DNA from: an uncultured Oscillospiraceae bacterium
GTDB taxonomy: Bacteria > Bacillota > Clostridia > Oscillospirales > Oscillospiraceae
Assembly (NCBI GenBank): GCA_934569225.1
Contig: CAKTKC010000009.1
Location: 1-64,000, forward strand
DNA: 64,000 bases
Reading direction: 5' to 3'
Part shown: one piece after another, positions 1-9,714 of the stretch
How the letters are laid out: the number at the start of each line of letters is the position of its first letter
Numbering within the stretch: position 1 is the stretch's first letter
Program-made: the position numbers and the translations under genes
Notes under the pieces: generated by a model
Seen by the model: only the letters and a program-made list of their open reading frames with translations
Told to the model about the DNA's origin: nothing
Database searches by the model: none

Positions 1-27
1 TACGATAGGTCATAGTGTATCGATAGT

Positions 28-56
28 ATTGTACTCATTTAGCGTGCAGTTGTCAA
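28..56 (-). promoter_or_regulatory. leftward sigma-A type promoter
   Basis: On the minus strand, TTGACA (51-56) and TACAAT (28-33) are separated by 17 bp, close to the housekeeping consensus. It would drive a gene lying to the left of this window. The palindrome TATCGATA lies just downstream of the -10 and could be an operator. Positions 57-214 hold no gene that I can support. Confidence 0.5.
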
Positions 57-214
57 TCGTGCAATTTGACACATTTCACGTGTTTTTTTCATCCCCCAGG
101 GGGGGATTTTTGCTATTTTCCTTAAAATTGTGGAGAAAAGGTGCTTTTGGGGAAATTATTCACAAAAATGTAAAAATCTTTTTTGCTTGAAAACGACCGT
201 CCATGGCAGAAAGC

Positions 215-242
215 GGCGGGGAAGCGCTGCCGCTTCCCCGCC
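215..242 (-). terminator. hairpin after galK
   Basis: A 12-bp perfect stem, GGCGGGGAAGCG pairing with CGCTTCCCCGCC around a 4-nt loop, begins 25 bases past the galK stop. On the minus strand the following bases are only weakly T-rich, so it is either a weak terminator or an mRNA 3' stabiliser for the mgl-gal transcript. Confidence 0.5.
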
Positions 243-266
243 GGAATATCCGATTTTTTTGCGCAC

Positions 267-1376
267 TCATTGAATTGTCAGCTTGTGGCAGTGACCCTCG
301 CCCAGGACACGCTCGACGCAGGTTTTGAAGCGATCGAACCTGTCGTTGGGGACAAAGGCGACCGCCGTTCCGGCAAAGCCGCCGCCGTGGATGCGGACGG
401 CGCCCTCTCCCTCCAGCAGCTGCTGGCACAGAGCGATGGTGAAGGCCATGTCCTGCTTCTGAATGTAGCCCGCCGGGGTCACGTTTTGCAGCAGCGTCCA
501 GGACGCCATGCCGGAGGCGTTGACCAGGCGGAGGAATGCGTCAAAATTCCCCTCCTTCAGCGCCTGCACCTGGGATTTTACCCGCCGGTTCTCATTGAAG
601 AAGTGGATGGCTCTGAGAACCGCCCGGTCGCCGGTGACCTTGCGGACTTCGGCGATGTGCCGGTAGAACGCCGTCTCGTCCACGTCGTAGAGAACCCCCT
701 TGCCGAAGAACGCCGCCACGGCCTTCATCTCCACGGGCATAGCCGCGTACTCGTCCGTCAGGTCGGCATGGTCCGCGCCGGAGTCGATGGTGCAAAGGGT
801 GTAGCCGCTGTGGGCGAAATCGTAGTCCACCTTTTCCACAATGGGGTTTTTCGGGTCGGCAAAATCGATGTACACCAGACCGCCCACGCTGGACGCCATC
901 TGATCCATCAGGCCGGAGGGCTTGCCGTAGTAGACATTCTCGGCGTACTGGCCGATCTGGGCAATTTCAATGGCGGAAACTTTGCCGTCCGCAAACAGAC
1001 CGTTGAGGATTCGGCCGATCAGCACCTCGAAGGCCGCGGAGCTGGACAGGCCGGAGCCGGGCAGAACGGTGGACCTGACCTTGGCCTCAAAGCCGCCCAG
1101 CTTATAGCCCCGCCGGGCAAACGCCGCCGCCACGCCCCGGATGAGTGCCGCCGTGGTGTTCTTCTCGGACTCTCTGGCCTCCAGATCGTTCAGGTCGATC
1201 TCCACGGGCTTGTAGCCCTCGGAATCCACTCGGATGATGTTCGTACCGGTGAGGGTGACCTCCGCCGTGGTCTGCATGTCAACTGCCGCCGCCAGCACAC
1301 AGCCATGCTGATGGTCGGTGTGGTTGCCGCCGATCTCCGTGCGGCCGGGTGCGGAAAAATGATAGGTGTCAGCCAT
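267..1376 (-). CDS. galK: galactokinase
   Basis: This 369-residue cytoplasmic GHMP kinase phosphorylates galactose to galactose 1-phosphate, the first Leloir step. The galactokinase signature is near the N-terminus (GRTEIGGNHTDHQHG, about residues 10-24). The glycine/serine-rich ATP loop GSGLSSSAAF lies near residue 108, and the C-terminal GHMP motif IHGGGFAGTAVAF is intact. The start has GGAGG six bases upstream. It overlaps the galT stop by 8 bases, so the two are translationally coupled, and it is the last gene of the mglBAC-galT-galK run. Length and motifs are normal. Confidence 0.95.
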   Translation of the reverse strand: MADTYHFSAPGRTEIGGNHTDHQHGCVLAAAVDMQTTAEVTLTGTNIIRVDSEGYKPVEIDLNDLEARESEKNTTAALIRGVAAAFARRGYKLGGFEAKVRSTVLPGSGLSSSAAFEVLIGRILNGLFADGKVSAIEIAQIGQYAENVYYGKPSGLMDQMASSVGGLVYIDFADPKNPIVEKVDYDFAHSGYTLCTIDSGADHADLTDEYAAMPVEMKAVAAFFGKGVLYDVDETAFYRHIAEVRKVTGDRAVLRAIHFFNENRRVKSQVQALKEGNFDAFLRLVNASGMASWTLLQNVTPAGYIQKQDMAFTIALCQQLLEGEGAVRIHGGGFAGTAVAFVPNDRFDRFKTCVERVLGEGHCHKLTIQ

Positions 1377-2877
1377 TTTGAACCTCCGTCAAAAATCGTT
1401 TCAGGGCAGCTCTGCCCGATTCGGTACACTTGTAAACGCCCGCGCACTCCAGAACCTGGGCAAACACCTGGCCGATCTCATACTGAATGATCGCTTCGGC
1501 GTTTTCTTCGCCAAATTCCGGGTGCCGCGCCAAGAACGCATCCGCCCAGTCGGCGTGCTTGGAAAGCGCCTCGTTCTCCCGCAGGTTCTCCCCCTTCAGC
1601 AGGGCTTCCCGCAGGTCGGCCATTTCCTTTTTCAGTCTGCCGGGGAGAACGGCCAGACCCATGACCTCGATCAGGCCGATGTTCTCTTTCTTGATGTGAT
1701 GGAGTTCCTCGTGGGGGTGGTACAGCCCCATGGGATGCTCCCCCGTCGTCAGGTTGTTCCGCAGAACCAGGTCAAGCTCATACCGTCCCTCCCGCATACG
1801 GGCGATGGGGGTGATGGTGTTATGGGGTTCGCCGTCGGTCTCCGCGAAAACCATGGCCGCCGGGTCGCTGTAGGTGCGCCACTTGGCGAGGATCTTGCCC
1901 GCCAGATCGCACAGGTGGTCCTTGTTCCGGGAATTCAGGCGAAGCACCGTCATCGGGTATCTCACCACGCAGCAGTCCACATCTTCAAAGCCGGGAACCT
2001 CGAAACCGAACTCCTTCTCCGCCTTTTCCATGGGGAAGGTGTGGTGGCCGCCCTGAAAATGCTCGTGGGACAATATGCTGCCACCCACGATGGGCAGGTC
2101 GGCGTTGGACCCCAGGAAATAGTGGGGGAACTGCTCCACGAAGGAAAACAGCTTGTCGAACACTCCCCGGTCAATGACCATGGGCGTGTGCCTGGAATTC
2201 ATGACGATGCAGTGTTCATTATAATAAACGTAGGGCGAATACTGGAAGCCCCAGAGCTGGCCGTTCACCATCACCGGCATGACCCGCAGATTCTGCCGCG
2301 CCGGGTGGGAAATGGTTCCGGCGTAGCCCACGTTTTCGGGGCAGAGCAGGCACTTGGGGTAACCGGAGGCCTTTTTCAGCTTCGCCGCCGCAATGTCCCG
2401 GGGGTCTTTTTCCGGCTTGGACAGGTTGATGGAGATCTCCAGCTTCCCGTATTTCGTATCCGCCGTCCAGCGCTCGTCTTTCGCAATGCGGTCGCGGCGG
2501 ATGTAGTTGCAGTCCTGACTCAGGGTGTAGAAATAGTCCGTCGCCGCCTTGGGGGACTGGGTATACCGCGACCGGAACTCCCGCACCACCTCCGAGGGGC
2601 GGGGCGTCAGGAAGCCCATGAGCTTCGTGTCGAACAGGTCGCGCCCGGCGATGGTGTCCGCGATCATGCCCTGCTGGGCGGCATAGTCGCACAGCAGTTC
2701 CAGGCACGCCGGGAAGTCGAAGCGCTGCTCCTGCTTTTCGTAGCTTTCCAGATGCAGCTCAGAAAGAATCGTATTTCTCGCAAACGTCTCGTCCAGCGGA
2801 TGGAGAAAGCCGCAGTTTTTCGCGTAATCCAGCAGCGAATCCAGCGCCGCCCAAACAGTTTCCGTTGTCATAGCCAT
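1369..2877 (-). CDS. galT: UDP-glucose--hexose-1-phosphate uridylyltransferase, Firmicutes type
   Basis: This protein of about 502 residues exchanges UMP between UDP-glucose and galactose 1-phosphate. It matches the long Firmicutes-type GalT (GalT family 2, roughly 490-500 aa) rather than the short E. coli type. The active-site region reads GGSILSHEHFQGGHH near mid-protein. I chose the ATG at 2877 because AAGGAG lies seven bases upstream; an in-frame ATG at 2964 has no ribosome site and would add 29 unrelated residues. It follows mglC after a strong intergenic hairpin and overlaps galK. No UDP-galactose 4-epimerase (galE) gene is present in the window. Confidence 0.93.
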   Translation of the reverse strand: MAMTTETVWAALDSLLDYAKNCGFLHPLDETFARNTILSELHLESYEKQEQRFDFPACLELLCDYAAQQGMIADTIAGRDLFDTKLMGFLTPRPSEVVREFRSRYTQSPKAATDYFYTLSQDCNYIRRDRIAKDERWTADTKYGKLEISINLSKPEKDPRDIAAAKLKKASGYPKCLLCPENVGYAGTISHPARQNLRVMPVMVNGQLWGFQYSPYVYYNEHCIVMNSRHTPMVIDRGVFDKLFSFVEQFPHYFLGSNADLPIVGGSILSHEHFQGGHHTFPMEKAEKEFGFEVPGFEDVDCCVVRYPMTVLRLNSRNKDHLCDLAGKILAKWRTYSDPAAMVFAETDGEPHNTITPIARMREGRYELDLVLRNNLTTGEHPMGLYHPHEELHHIKKENIGLIEVMGLAVLPGRLKKEMADLREALLKGENLRENEALSKHADWADAFLARHPEFGEENAEAIIQYEIGQVFAQVLECAGVYKCTESGRAALKRFLTEVQNG

Positions 2878-2942
2878 GAGGATGCTCCTTGTGCCGGTTC
2901 CATAGGGAACCGATGATTGTTTCAGCCGTTTCTTTTCTCTGC

Positions 2943-2975
2943 AATGGCGGCAGATGGATTCCATCTGCCGCCATT
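2943..2975 (-). other. intercistronic hairpin between mglC and galT
   Basis: A perfect 15-bp stem (AATGGCGGCAGATGG and its complement) closes on a 3-nt loop in the 110-bp gap between mglC and galT. No T run follows it in the direction of transcription. A processing or stability element, or a partial terminator separating transport from catabolic genes, is more likely than a full stop. Confidence 0.5.
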
Positions 2976-2987
2976 ATAACGCATGAT

Positions 2988-4085
2988 TTACTTTTTGGCA
3001 AGATATTTCCGCATATCCAGCGAGCAGGCCGCCAGGATGATGCCGCCCTTGATGATGTACTGCATGGAGGGGTCGATGCCCAGCATGGACAGCGCCACGA
3101 AGATGATCCGCAGCACGAACACGCCCAGTACAATGCCGCTGATCTTGCCGGTGCCGCCGACGAAGGAAACGCCGCCGATGACGCAGGCCGCGATGGCGTC
3201 GCACTCGTAGTTGAGACCCGCCGACTGGGTGATGGAGCTGATACGGGCGCCCTCAATGAAGCCCGTAACGCCGTACATCGCGCCGGCCAGGGTGTGAACC
3301 ATTACGGTCGTCCAGAACACGTTGACGCCGGAGACCTTGGCAGCGTCGGCGTTCGAGCCGACGGCGAACATGTTCTTGCCGAAGGCGGTCTTGTTCCAGA
3401 TGAACCACATCAGCGCCACGAAAATGACCGCGTACAGCACGTACCAGGGAATGGAGATTTTCGCGCCGGAGCCGGTGACGAACTGGAGCATGGGCGCGGA
3501 GACCACGTTCTTATACTCCTGGGACAGGCCGGAAACGGGCTGGCCGTTGTTGCCGTTGAGCATGAAGAAGATCAGAATCAGGCCGTAGGTAATGAGCTGG
3601 GTGGCCAGGGTCACGATGAAGGGGTGCAGGCTGAACTTGGCCACGAAGAAGCCGTTCACCATACCGATCAGCGCGCCGATGGCGACTACCACCAAAACCG
3701 TCAGCAGAATCCAACCCGGGGTAATGGCCGGGAGGTTGGAGAAAAGTTTCCGGGAGATGGTGCGATCCTGCAATAGTGCGCCCGCGACGGCCGCGGTCAG
3801 GCCGACCACACGTCCGCCGGACAGGTCGGTACCGGTGAGGACGATACAGCCTGCGATACCCAGCGCCATGGGCAGCGACGCCGCCACCAGGGAAACGATG
3901 TTCGCGATGGAACCTGCGGACAGGAAGTTCTTGTTCTTGATAGCCGTATAGACGATGAAAATCACCATCAGAATATACAGCGCGTTATTCAGAATGCCGT
4001 CCGACCAGAACCGGCGGCGATCCGCCTTGTCGAGTCTTTGGTATTCTTCACTCTTTCTCTGAAGCTGTTTGACTGGATTTGCCAT
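2988..4085 (-). CDS. mglC: galactose/methyl-galactoside ABC transporter permease
   Basis: This 365-residue integral membrane protein belongs to the RbsC/MglC branched permease family and forms the channel for MglB-delivered sugar. A cytoplasmic N-terminal stretch precedes about eight hydrophobic segments, starting near residue 30 (ILNNALYILMVIFIVY). The family segment GTDLSGGRVVGL (about 106-117) and the conserved C-terminal block CVIGGVSFVGGTGKISG are present. GGAGG sits upstream of the ATG. It lies 12 bp after mglA and is clearly co-transcribed. It is longer than the E. coli protein mainly at the N-terminus. Confidence 0.92.
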   Translation of the reverse strand: MANPVKQLQRKSEEYQRLDKADRRRFWSDGILNNALYILMVIFIVYTAIKNKNFLSAGSIANIVSLVAASLPMALGIAGCIVLTGTDLSGGRVVGLTAAVAGALLQDRTISRKLFSNLPAITPGWILLTVLVVVAIGALIGMVNGFFVAKFSLHPFIVTLATQLITYGLILIFFMLNGNNGQPVSGLSQEYKNVVSAPMLQFVTGSGAKISIPWYVLYAVIFVALMWFIWNKTAFGKNMFAVGSNADAAKVSGVNVFWTTVMVHTLAGAMYGVTGFIEGARISSITQSAGLNYECDAIAACVIGGVSFVGGTGKISGIVLGVFVLRIIFVALSMLGIDPSMQYIIKGGIILAACSLDMRKYLAKK

Positions 4086-4097
4086 ACCGCTGCCTCC

Positions 4098-5597
4098 TTA
4101 TACATACTTCGCCGCAAGACGCATGATGTCTTCCTGCGTTGCTGTTTTTGCATCGACTTCACCGGCCAGCCGTCCGCCAGACATGACGAGGATCCGGTCG
4201 CACACGCCCAGCAGCTCGGGCATTTCGGACGAAACCATGATGACCGTCTTGCCTTTGTTCGCCAGATCGAGGATCAGCTGGTAAATCTCGTATTTCGCGC
4301 CGACGTCGATGCCGCGTGTCGGCTCGTCAAGCAGCAGCACGTCCGGCTCGGTGAGCAGCCAGCGGCCGATGATGACCTTCTGCTGGTTGCCGCCGGACAG
4401 GCTGCGGATCTTCGTCTCCTGGGTAGGCGTCTTGGTGTGCATGGCGTCGATGGACCACTGGGTGTCCTTCCTCATGGACTTGTCGCTGAGGACGAAGCCC
4501 GCCCGCTTGTGCCTGTCCAGACTGGAAATGACGGAATTTTCCCGGATGTCCAGGATTCCGAAAATACCCGTCGCCCGGCGCTCCTCGGTGAGCAGGGCAA
4601 AGTTGTTCTTGATGGACTGCCGGGGATTCAGATTCTTGCACTCCTTGCCGTCCAGCAGAATGCGGCCGCTCTTGCGGGTGGCGACGCCGAACATGGTTTC
4701 CAGCGTCTCCGTCCGGCCGCTGCCGTCCAGACCCGCGAGACCCACGATCTCGCCCCGCCGTGCGGTGAAGGAAACGTCCCGCAGGTTATTGTACAGTCCC
4801 GTCAGATGCTCGACCTCCAGATAGACCTCCCCGGGCTTGTTGGTCTTCGGGGGGAACTGGTTGCCAAGCTCACGGCCGACCATGAGACGGATGATGTCGT
4901 TCATCTCCAGCTCGGACGCCGGACGGGTCGCCACCAGCTGGCCGTCGCGCATGACGGTGATCTCGTCGGAGATGCGCTTGATCTCCGCCATTTTATGGGA
5001 AATATAGATGATGCCCATGCCGCGGTCCCGGAGCATGTTGATGATCCTGAACAGATGCTCAACCTCTTCCTCGGTCAGCGAGGACGTGGGTTCATCAAAT
5101 ACGATGACTTTCGAGTGATAGGAGACAGCCTTTGCGATCTCCACCATTTGACGCTGGGAAACCGGCATCGTGCCCATGACCCGGTGGGGGTCGACGTCGA
5201 TGCCGAGCTCTTCAAAAATCGCTTTTGTGTCCCGGAGCATTTTGTGTTCGTCCACAATAAAGCCCGCGATCTTGGGATAGCGCCCCAGCCACAGATTGTC
5301 CATGACAGTCCGCTTGAGCGCCTGATTCAGCTCCTGATGCACCATGGCGACGCCATTGTTCAGCGCCTCCTTGGAGCTGGTGAAATTGACCTCGCGGCCT
5401 TCCAGATAAATATGGCCGCTGTCCTTGCTGTAAATGCCGAACAGGCATTTCATCAGCGTGGATTTGCCGGCGCCGTTCTCGCCCATCAGCGCGTGTACGG
5501 TGCCCGCCTTGACTTCCAGGCTGACATGATCCAGCGCTTTTACGCCGGGAAAGGTTTTTGTGATATCCGTCATCCGGAGCAGTACGGTTTGCTCCAC
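4098..5597 (-). CDS. mglA: galactose/methyl-galactoside ABC transporter ATPase
   Basis: This 499-residue protein has two fused ABC domains, as usual for sugar importers of the RbsA/MglA class. The first has Walker [10 protein letters not shown] near residue 40 and Walker [12 protein letters not shown]. The second has a degenerate Walker A (GLDGSGRTE), signature LSGGNQQKV and Walker [12 protein letters not shown]. The degenerate second site is normal for the family. The start is GTG at 5597 with GGAGGGG upstream. It sits between mglB and mglC in the order B-A-C seen in other mgl operons. It powers galactose or glucose import. Confidence 0.93.
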   Translation of the reverse strand: MEQTVLLRMTDITKTFPGVKALDHVSLEVKAGTVHALMGENGAGKSTLMKCLFGIYSKDSGHIYLEGREVNFTSSKEALNNGVAMVHQELNQALKRTVMDNLWLGRYPKIAGFIVDEHKMLRDTKAIFEELGIDVDPHRVMGTMPVSQRQMVEIAKAVSYHSKVIVFDEPTSSLTEEEVEHLFRIINMLRDRGMGIIYISHKMAEIKRISDEITVMRDGQLVATRPASELEMNDIIRLMVGRELGNQFPPKTNKPGEVYLEVEHLTGLYNNLRDVSFTARRGEIVGLAGLDGSGRTETLETMFGVATRKSGRILLDGKECKNLNPRQSIKNNFALLTEERRATGIFGILDIRENSVISSLDRHKRAGFVLSDKSMRKDTQWSIDAMHTKTPTQETKIRSLSGGNQQKVIIGRWLLTEPDVLLLDEPTRGIDVGAKYEIYQLILDLANKGKTVIMVSSEMPELLGVCDRILVMSGGRLAGEVDAKTATQEDIMRLAAKYV

Positions 5598-5636
5598 CTG
5601 GATTCCCCTCCTTTTTCGCTAGCATGCTTAGCTGTG

Positions 5637-5670
5637 AAGGGCAGCCGCCGACACAGCAGCGGCTGCCCTT
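5637..5670 (-). other. intercistronic hairpin after mglB
   Basis: A 12-bp perfect stem (AAGGGCAGCCGC and its complement) occupies the mglB-mglA gap. No T tract follows on the minus strand. Such hairpins commonly protect the upstream binding-protein message and give it higher levels than the ATPase and permease. On the plus strand it is followed by five T residues, but no plus-strand gene ends here. Confidence 0.5.
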
Positions 5671-5684
5671 TTTGGGTTGATGAC

Positions 5685-6857
5685 TTACTTGGTGTAGGCA
5701 GCGTAGGCGACGAACAGCTTGTTGGCGATGCCGTCGGCGATGGAGTACATCTCGGCGTTGGTGCCGGCGGTGGCAGCGACGGCGTCAGCCATGGCGGTGC
5801 CTTCACCGGTAGCCTTGACGACATCGGCGATGGCGGCGGCCATGCCCTCGGCATCCTGCTTGACGGTACCGGTCATCTTGCCGGCAGCGATCAGCTCCTT
5901 GGCAGCGTCGGTAGCGTCAACGCCGAACACGGGGATGGTGGTCACGCCCTCGGCACCGGTGTTGTAGCCGGCAGCTTCCAGAGCGGAGATAGCGCCTTCA
6001 GCCATGTTGTCGTTGTTGCAGATGATCAGCTCGATCATGTTGCCGTTGGCCTCGTTGTACTGGGACAGGTTGGTGTTCATGTAGTCCAGAGCAGCCTGTG
6101 CGCTCCATGCGCCACCCAGGTCCACCTGGTACTTGGAGGAGTTGGAAGCGTCGAAGTACTCCAGAGCGGGCTTGCCGGCAGCGGTCAGGACAGCGTCGGC
6201 GTCCTCAACACCGTACTGGGTGCGGTAGATGGCTTCCACGTTGGCCTCGTCGCCCTTGAACATGGCGTAGGAGATCTTGCCGTCGCCGTTCAGGTCAACG
6301 GTATCCCAGTTGGCCAGCAGATACTCGCCGACCATCTTGCCCTGCAGGTGACCGGCTTCGGGAGCATCGGTGCCGATGAAGCAGATGTTGGTGTTGGCGT
6401 TCAGGACGGTGCCTTCCTCGCCGTCAGCCTCAATGGCGCGGTTGAAGAAGATAACGGGGGTGCCGTTTGCCAGGGAGATGATCTCGTTGGCAACGTCGGG
6501 GGAGCCGGAAGTGACCATGTTGACGACCAGCAGGTTGTAGCCGTCGGTAACGGCGGTCTGAATCTGCTCGTTCTGGGTGGTCTGGTTGTTGTTACCGTCG
6601 AAGTTGTTGTAGGTAACGCCCAGGCTGTCCAGCTGTGCGTCCAGAGCGGTGCGGACGCTGGAAATGTAGGTATCGGCGAAGGTGTAGTAGAACACGCCGA
6701 CCTTCAGCTCGGAAGCTTCGACCTGAGCCTCGGTCTCGTTCCCTGCGGGAGCGGGGGTGGTAGCGGCGTTAGTGCTGGGGGTGGTGGTCTTGGAGCCGCA
6801 GGCGGCCATGGAGATCACCATGACAAGCGCGAGCAGCAGTGCAAGTGCCTTTTTCAT
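5685..6857 (-). CDS. mglB: galactose/glucose-binding lipoprotein of the Mgl transporter
   Basis: This 390-residue extracytoplasmic substrate-binding lipoprotein has a hydrophobic signal ending in a lipobox (ISMAAC, Cys near residue 20). A short Ser/Thr/Pro-rich linker follows, then a periplasmic-binding-protein type 1 fold starting near residue 52 (LKVGVFYYTFADTY). Galactose-binding family features include NNFDGNNNQTTQNEQ and the acidic LNGDGKISYAMFKGD stretch, which resembles the calcium-binding loop of MglB. A strong GGAGG precedes the ATG. It is the first gene of the uptake operon and lies directly downstream of the sensor genes, which suggests induction by extracellular sugar. Confidence 0.92.
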   Translation of the reverse strand: MKKALALLLALVMVISMAACGSKTTTPSTNAATTPAPAGNETEAQVEASELKVGVFYYTFADTYISSVRTALDAQLDSLGVTYNNFDGNNNQTTQNEQIQTAVTDGYNLLVVNMVTSGSPDVANEIISLANGTPVIFFNRAIEADGEEGTVLNANTNICFIGTDAPEAGHLQGKMVGEYLLANWDTVDLNGDGKISYAMFKGDEANVEAIYRTQYGVEDADAVLTAAGKPALEYFDASNSSKYQVDLGGAWSAQAALDYMNTNLSQYNEANGNMIELIICNNDNMAEGAISALEAAGYNTGAEGVTTIPVFGVDATDAAKELIAAGKMTGTVKQDAEGMAAAIADVVKATGEGTAMADAVAATAGTNAEMYSIADGIANKLFVAYAAYTK

Positions 6858-7055
6858 TGCTTTTTTCCTCCATAAATTTCGTTTTTTCGGTTTCGCCGGG
6901 TTGGCTTCACCGTGACTTCATTGTATCAGATACGGATTTTTTTCACAGTCATTTTTCCTCGCGGATTTTCTCAAAAATTTTTGCCGCCTCCAAAAAACGT
7001 GCTCCGTTTTTGTGCAATAAGTCCTAAAAAACGGTGGAAATTGCAAGCAAGCCGA
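6858..7055 (-). promoter_or_regulatory. mglB upstream region
   Basis: This 198-bp gap separates the sensor-gene stop from mglB. It contains a -10-like TACAAT on the minus strand but no convincing -35, as expected for an activator-dependent promoter. A small AAAAACG/CGTTTTT hairpin (6993-7011) near the left end of the sensor operon could be a weak terminator. Confidence 0.35.
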
Positions 7056-8018
7056 TCAGCTGAAGGAAAACATGGCCTTCTGGCTCTCCATGGTAAACAT
7101 ATTTTCCTTGGTGACGATGGTGGTCGCGGTGTCGATGAGCGCCGTGGAATCGAATTTCTCCCCCTGCAAAACCTGCCACGCCTTTTCTACGCCCAGATAC
7201 CCCATGGCGTAGGAATTCTGCACCACCAGGGCGGCCACCGCCCCCGTTTGCAGCAGCTCGATGCAGTTGATGTTGCTGTCGAAGGACACGGCGTGTACCT
7301 GCCCCGTCAGCCCCAGGGAGTCCACCGCCTGAGCCACACCCACGGCCAGCGGCTCGTTGAAGCCGATCAGCACGTTGATCTCCGGATGCTCCCGCAGCAG
7401 CTTCTCCGCCGCCAGACGGGCTTCCAGGGCATCGGTCGCCACATTGACGGCGTAAATGCCCTTGACCCGGCTGTCCATAAGCAGCACCTCCCGGAAGCCC
7501 TGCTCCCGTTCCCGGCAGTTCTGGGTCTCGGCGTAGGCGTTGACAATGCCCACGACGATTTTCTCCTGCTCCGTTTTCAGCGCGGCCTCCCCGCTCATGC
7601 GTCCGGCGGCGATATTGTCCGTCCCGATGCGCACCGAAACGCCGCTGGAATTCACGTCGCTGTCGATGACCACCACCCGGACGCCCGCGGCCACGGCTTC
7701 GTCGATGGCGGCGGCGTTTTCCGTGTAGCTGATGGCGGAGAAGACGATGGCGTCCGCCCCGTCGGCCACGGCCTGGCGGATGTAGTCGTTCTGTGCTTCA
7801 AAATCCTCCTCCGTGTCCGGGGCGAGGATGGTCAGCTGCACGTTATATTCGGATTTCGCGGCGTTCGCCCCGGAAAAGACCGCTTTCCAGAATTCCGTGG
7901 TGGCGGATTTGGCGATCAGATAAATATTGTATGACCCGCTGCTCTGATGCGTACCGGCGCAGCCGGAAAGACACACCAGCAGCGCCAGAAACACGGCGAT
8001 CCATTTAATGCTTTTCAT
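7056..8018 (-). CDS. sugar-binding lipoprotein paired with a sensor kinase
   Basis: This 320-residue lipoprotein (lipobox LSGC, Cys near residue 20) has a ribose/galactose-type periplasmic binding fold (NIYLIAKSATTEFWKAVF, DAIVFSAISYTENAA, GFNEPLAVGVAQAVDSLG). It overlaps the preceding kinase gene by 14 bases and has no transporter partner of its own. That arrangement resembles sensory binding proteins such as XylFII, which works with a LytS-type kinase in Clostridium beijerinckii. I infer that it presents galactose or a related sugar to the adjacent kinase. A role as an alternative binding protein for Mgl is possible. Confidence 0.85.
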   Translation of the reverse strand: MKSIKWIAVFLALLVCLSGCAGTHQSSGSYNIYLIAKSATTEFWKAVFSGANAAKSEYNVQLTILAPDTEEDFEAQNDYIRQAVADGADAIVFSAISYTENAAAIDEAVAAGVRVVVIDSDVNSSGVSVRIGTDNIAAGRMSGEAALKTEQEKIVVGIVNAYAETQNCREREQGFREVLLMDSRVKGIYAVNVATDALEARLAAEKLLREHPEINVLIGFNEPLAVGVAQAVDSLGLTGQVHAVSFDSNINCIELLQTGAVAALVVQNSYAMGYLGVEKAWQVLQGEKFDSTALIDTATTIVTKENMFTMESQKAMFSFS

Positions 8019-9714
8019 ACTCCGCCTCCTCCCGCACCTTCGGCATCCGCACCGTCACCTTCGTCCCCTCGTCCGGGACGCTTTCGATGGTGATGCCGTA
8101 GGCGTCTCCGAACCAGATCTTCAGACGGTCGTTGACATTCTTGATGCCGATGCCGGACTTTCCGTCGGGCTTGCGGCGGAAAATTTCCTCGATCTGCTCC
8201 GGCTCCATGCCCACGCCGTTGTCCTCCACCGTAAAGAGGACGTCCTCTCCCTCGGCGCGGACACGGATTTCAATATGTCCCTCGTCCACCAGACCGTTGA
8301 CGCCGTGGTAGATGGCGTTTTCAATGATGGGCTGGAGGGTGATCTTGTTGCAGAGATACTCCGTGCAGTCTTCCTCCACGTCGAAGTGGTAGGAAAACTG
8401 CTCCTTGTAGCGCACGCTCTGGATCTGCAGATAGCTCTGGGCGTGCTGCACCTCGCTGCGAATGGGGATCAGCTCGTGGCCCTTGCTGATGCTGATGCGG
8501 AACAGCCGCGCCAGCGCGTTGACCATCACCACAGCTTCCGCGTTCTTCCCCTGCTCGCACATCCACGAAATGGAATCCAAGGTATTGTAAAGGAAGTGGG
8601 GATTGATCTGCGCCTGTAGGGCTTTCAGCTCCGTCTTGCGCAGGTTGACTTCCTCACTGCGCACCGTGGCCATAAGCTTCTGGATTTTTTTGACCATGTG
8701 GTCAAAGGACGCCGACAGGTTCTCCACCTCCCGGACGCCGGTGACGGGTTCGTAGGAAAAGCCCTCACCGGTTTTTTCAAAGCTCTGCATGGCGACCACA
8801 AGATCGTGAATGGGACTGGACAGCACCCGGGACAGCATCAGACTCAGCAGCACCGCCGCAGCCAGAATAAACACCGCGCCGATAAGGGTAATACGCATGA
8901 TCTCCCGCAGGCCGTCGGTGATCAGCTCCTGAAAGGAGCTGACGCCTACGACCCGCCAGATGCCGTTTTCCAGGGTCTGGACGGTGTAAATGGTGCTCCC
9001 CTCCACATGTGTCCCGTCGGGGAGGGAGGCGGTCAACGCAGTATTCTCGCTTTTCAGATCGGAATAGATGAGCTGCTGCTGGGGATGGTAGACCAGATTC
9101 CCCTCCGTGTCCTCCAGGAAGCAGTAGCCCCGCTGGCCGATGCCCACGCCGCTGATGTAGGTAGAGATGTTGGAGCAGCTCACGTCCACGGCGATGTACC
9201 GCTCCCCCTCCCCGGTGGTGGCCGGGCGGATAATGGTCACGACCCATGGGTAATCCTCCGCGAAAATCGACATGACGTGGGGCGCGGATATATAGCCGCC
9301 CTCGTAAAGCGCCCGCTTGTCCGGGTCAAAGGAGAGGTTTTGCAGAATATCCTCCCGCAGACGGCGGCCAAGGCTGTAGCAGTTGCGCATTTCCCCCTCC
9401 GCGTCGTAGGTGGTGACGGCCACCACATCGGCGCGGATTTCCAGAAACGCCTCAAACCGCGCCTCCCGTTCCTCCGCGGGCAGGTCTAAGTAGCCGGTCA
9501 GCAGCGTCACCGCGTCGTTCATGTCCTCCAAATATTCGTTCATGGTGCTGCCGGCCTGGGCGATGGCCTGACGGCTGGTGGTCTCGGCGTTGCGCAGCAG
9601 CGTCTGGCGATAGGTCTGCATAAAGACCAGATTGGCGCACAGAAGCACGCTCACCGCAACCGCCGTGAGCGTGAGCGCCATGATAAGATTCATGCTGAGA
9701 CCCTTTTTCTTCAT
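8005..9714 (-). CDS. YesM-type sensor histidine kinase
   Basis: This membrane kinase of about 569 residues has a first membrane helix at about residues 9-31 and an extracytoplasmic sensor region of roughly 240 residues. A second helix near 275-300 and a HAMP-like segment (LSSPIHDLVVAMQSFEKTG) follow. The His_kinase motif LQAQINPHFLYNTLDS carries the phospho-accepting His. The C-terminal ATPase shows ENAIYHGV, FTVEDNGVGM and SGIGIKNVNDRL. The chosen ATG at 9714 overlaps the response-regulator stop as ATGA. It should phosphorylate the adjacent regulator, gated by the lipoprotein encoded downstream. Confidence 0.9.
   Translation of the reverse strand: MKKKGLSMNLIMALTLTAVAVSVLLCANLVFMQTYRQTLLRNAETTSRQAIAQAGSTMNEYLEDMNDAVTLLTGYLDLPAEEREARFEAFLEIRADVVAVTTYDAEGEMRNCYSLGRRLREDILQNLSFDPDKRALYEGGYISAPHVMSIFAEDYPWVVTIIRPATTGEGERYIAVDVSCSNISTYISGVGIGQRGYCFLEDTEGNLVYHPQQQLIYSDLKSENTALTASLPDGTHVEGSTIYTVQTLENGIWRVVGVSSFQELITDGLREIMRITLIGAVFILAAAVLLSLMLSRVLSSPIHDLVVAMQSFEKTGEGFSYEPVTGVREVENLSASFDHMVKKIQKLMATVRSEEVNLRKTELKALQAQINPHFLYNTLDSISWMCEQGKNAEAVVMVNALARLFRISISKGHELIPIRSEVQHAQSYLQIQSVRYKEQFSYHFDVEEDCTEYLCNKITLQPIIENAIYHGVNGLVDEGHIEIRVRAEGEDVLFTVEDNGVGMEPEQIEEIFRRKPDGKSGIGIKNVNDRLKIWFGDAYGITIESVPDEGTKVTVRMPKVREEAEYEKH

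Noticed and set aside
4038-6875. 945-codon plus-strand frame
   Set aside because: It is antisense to mglA and mglB and has no ribosome site or domain.
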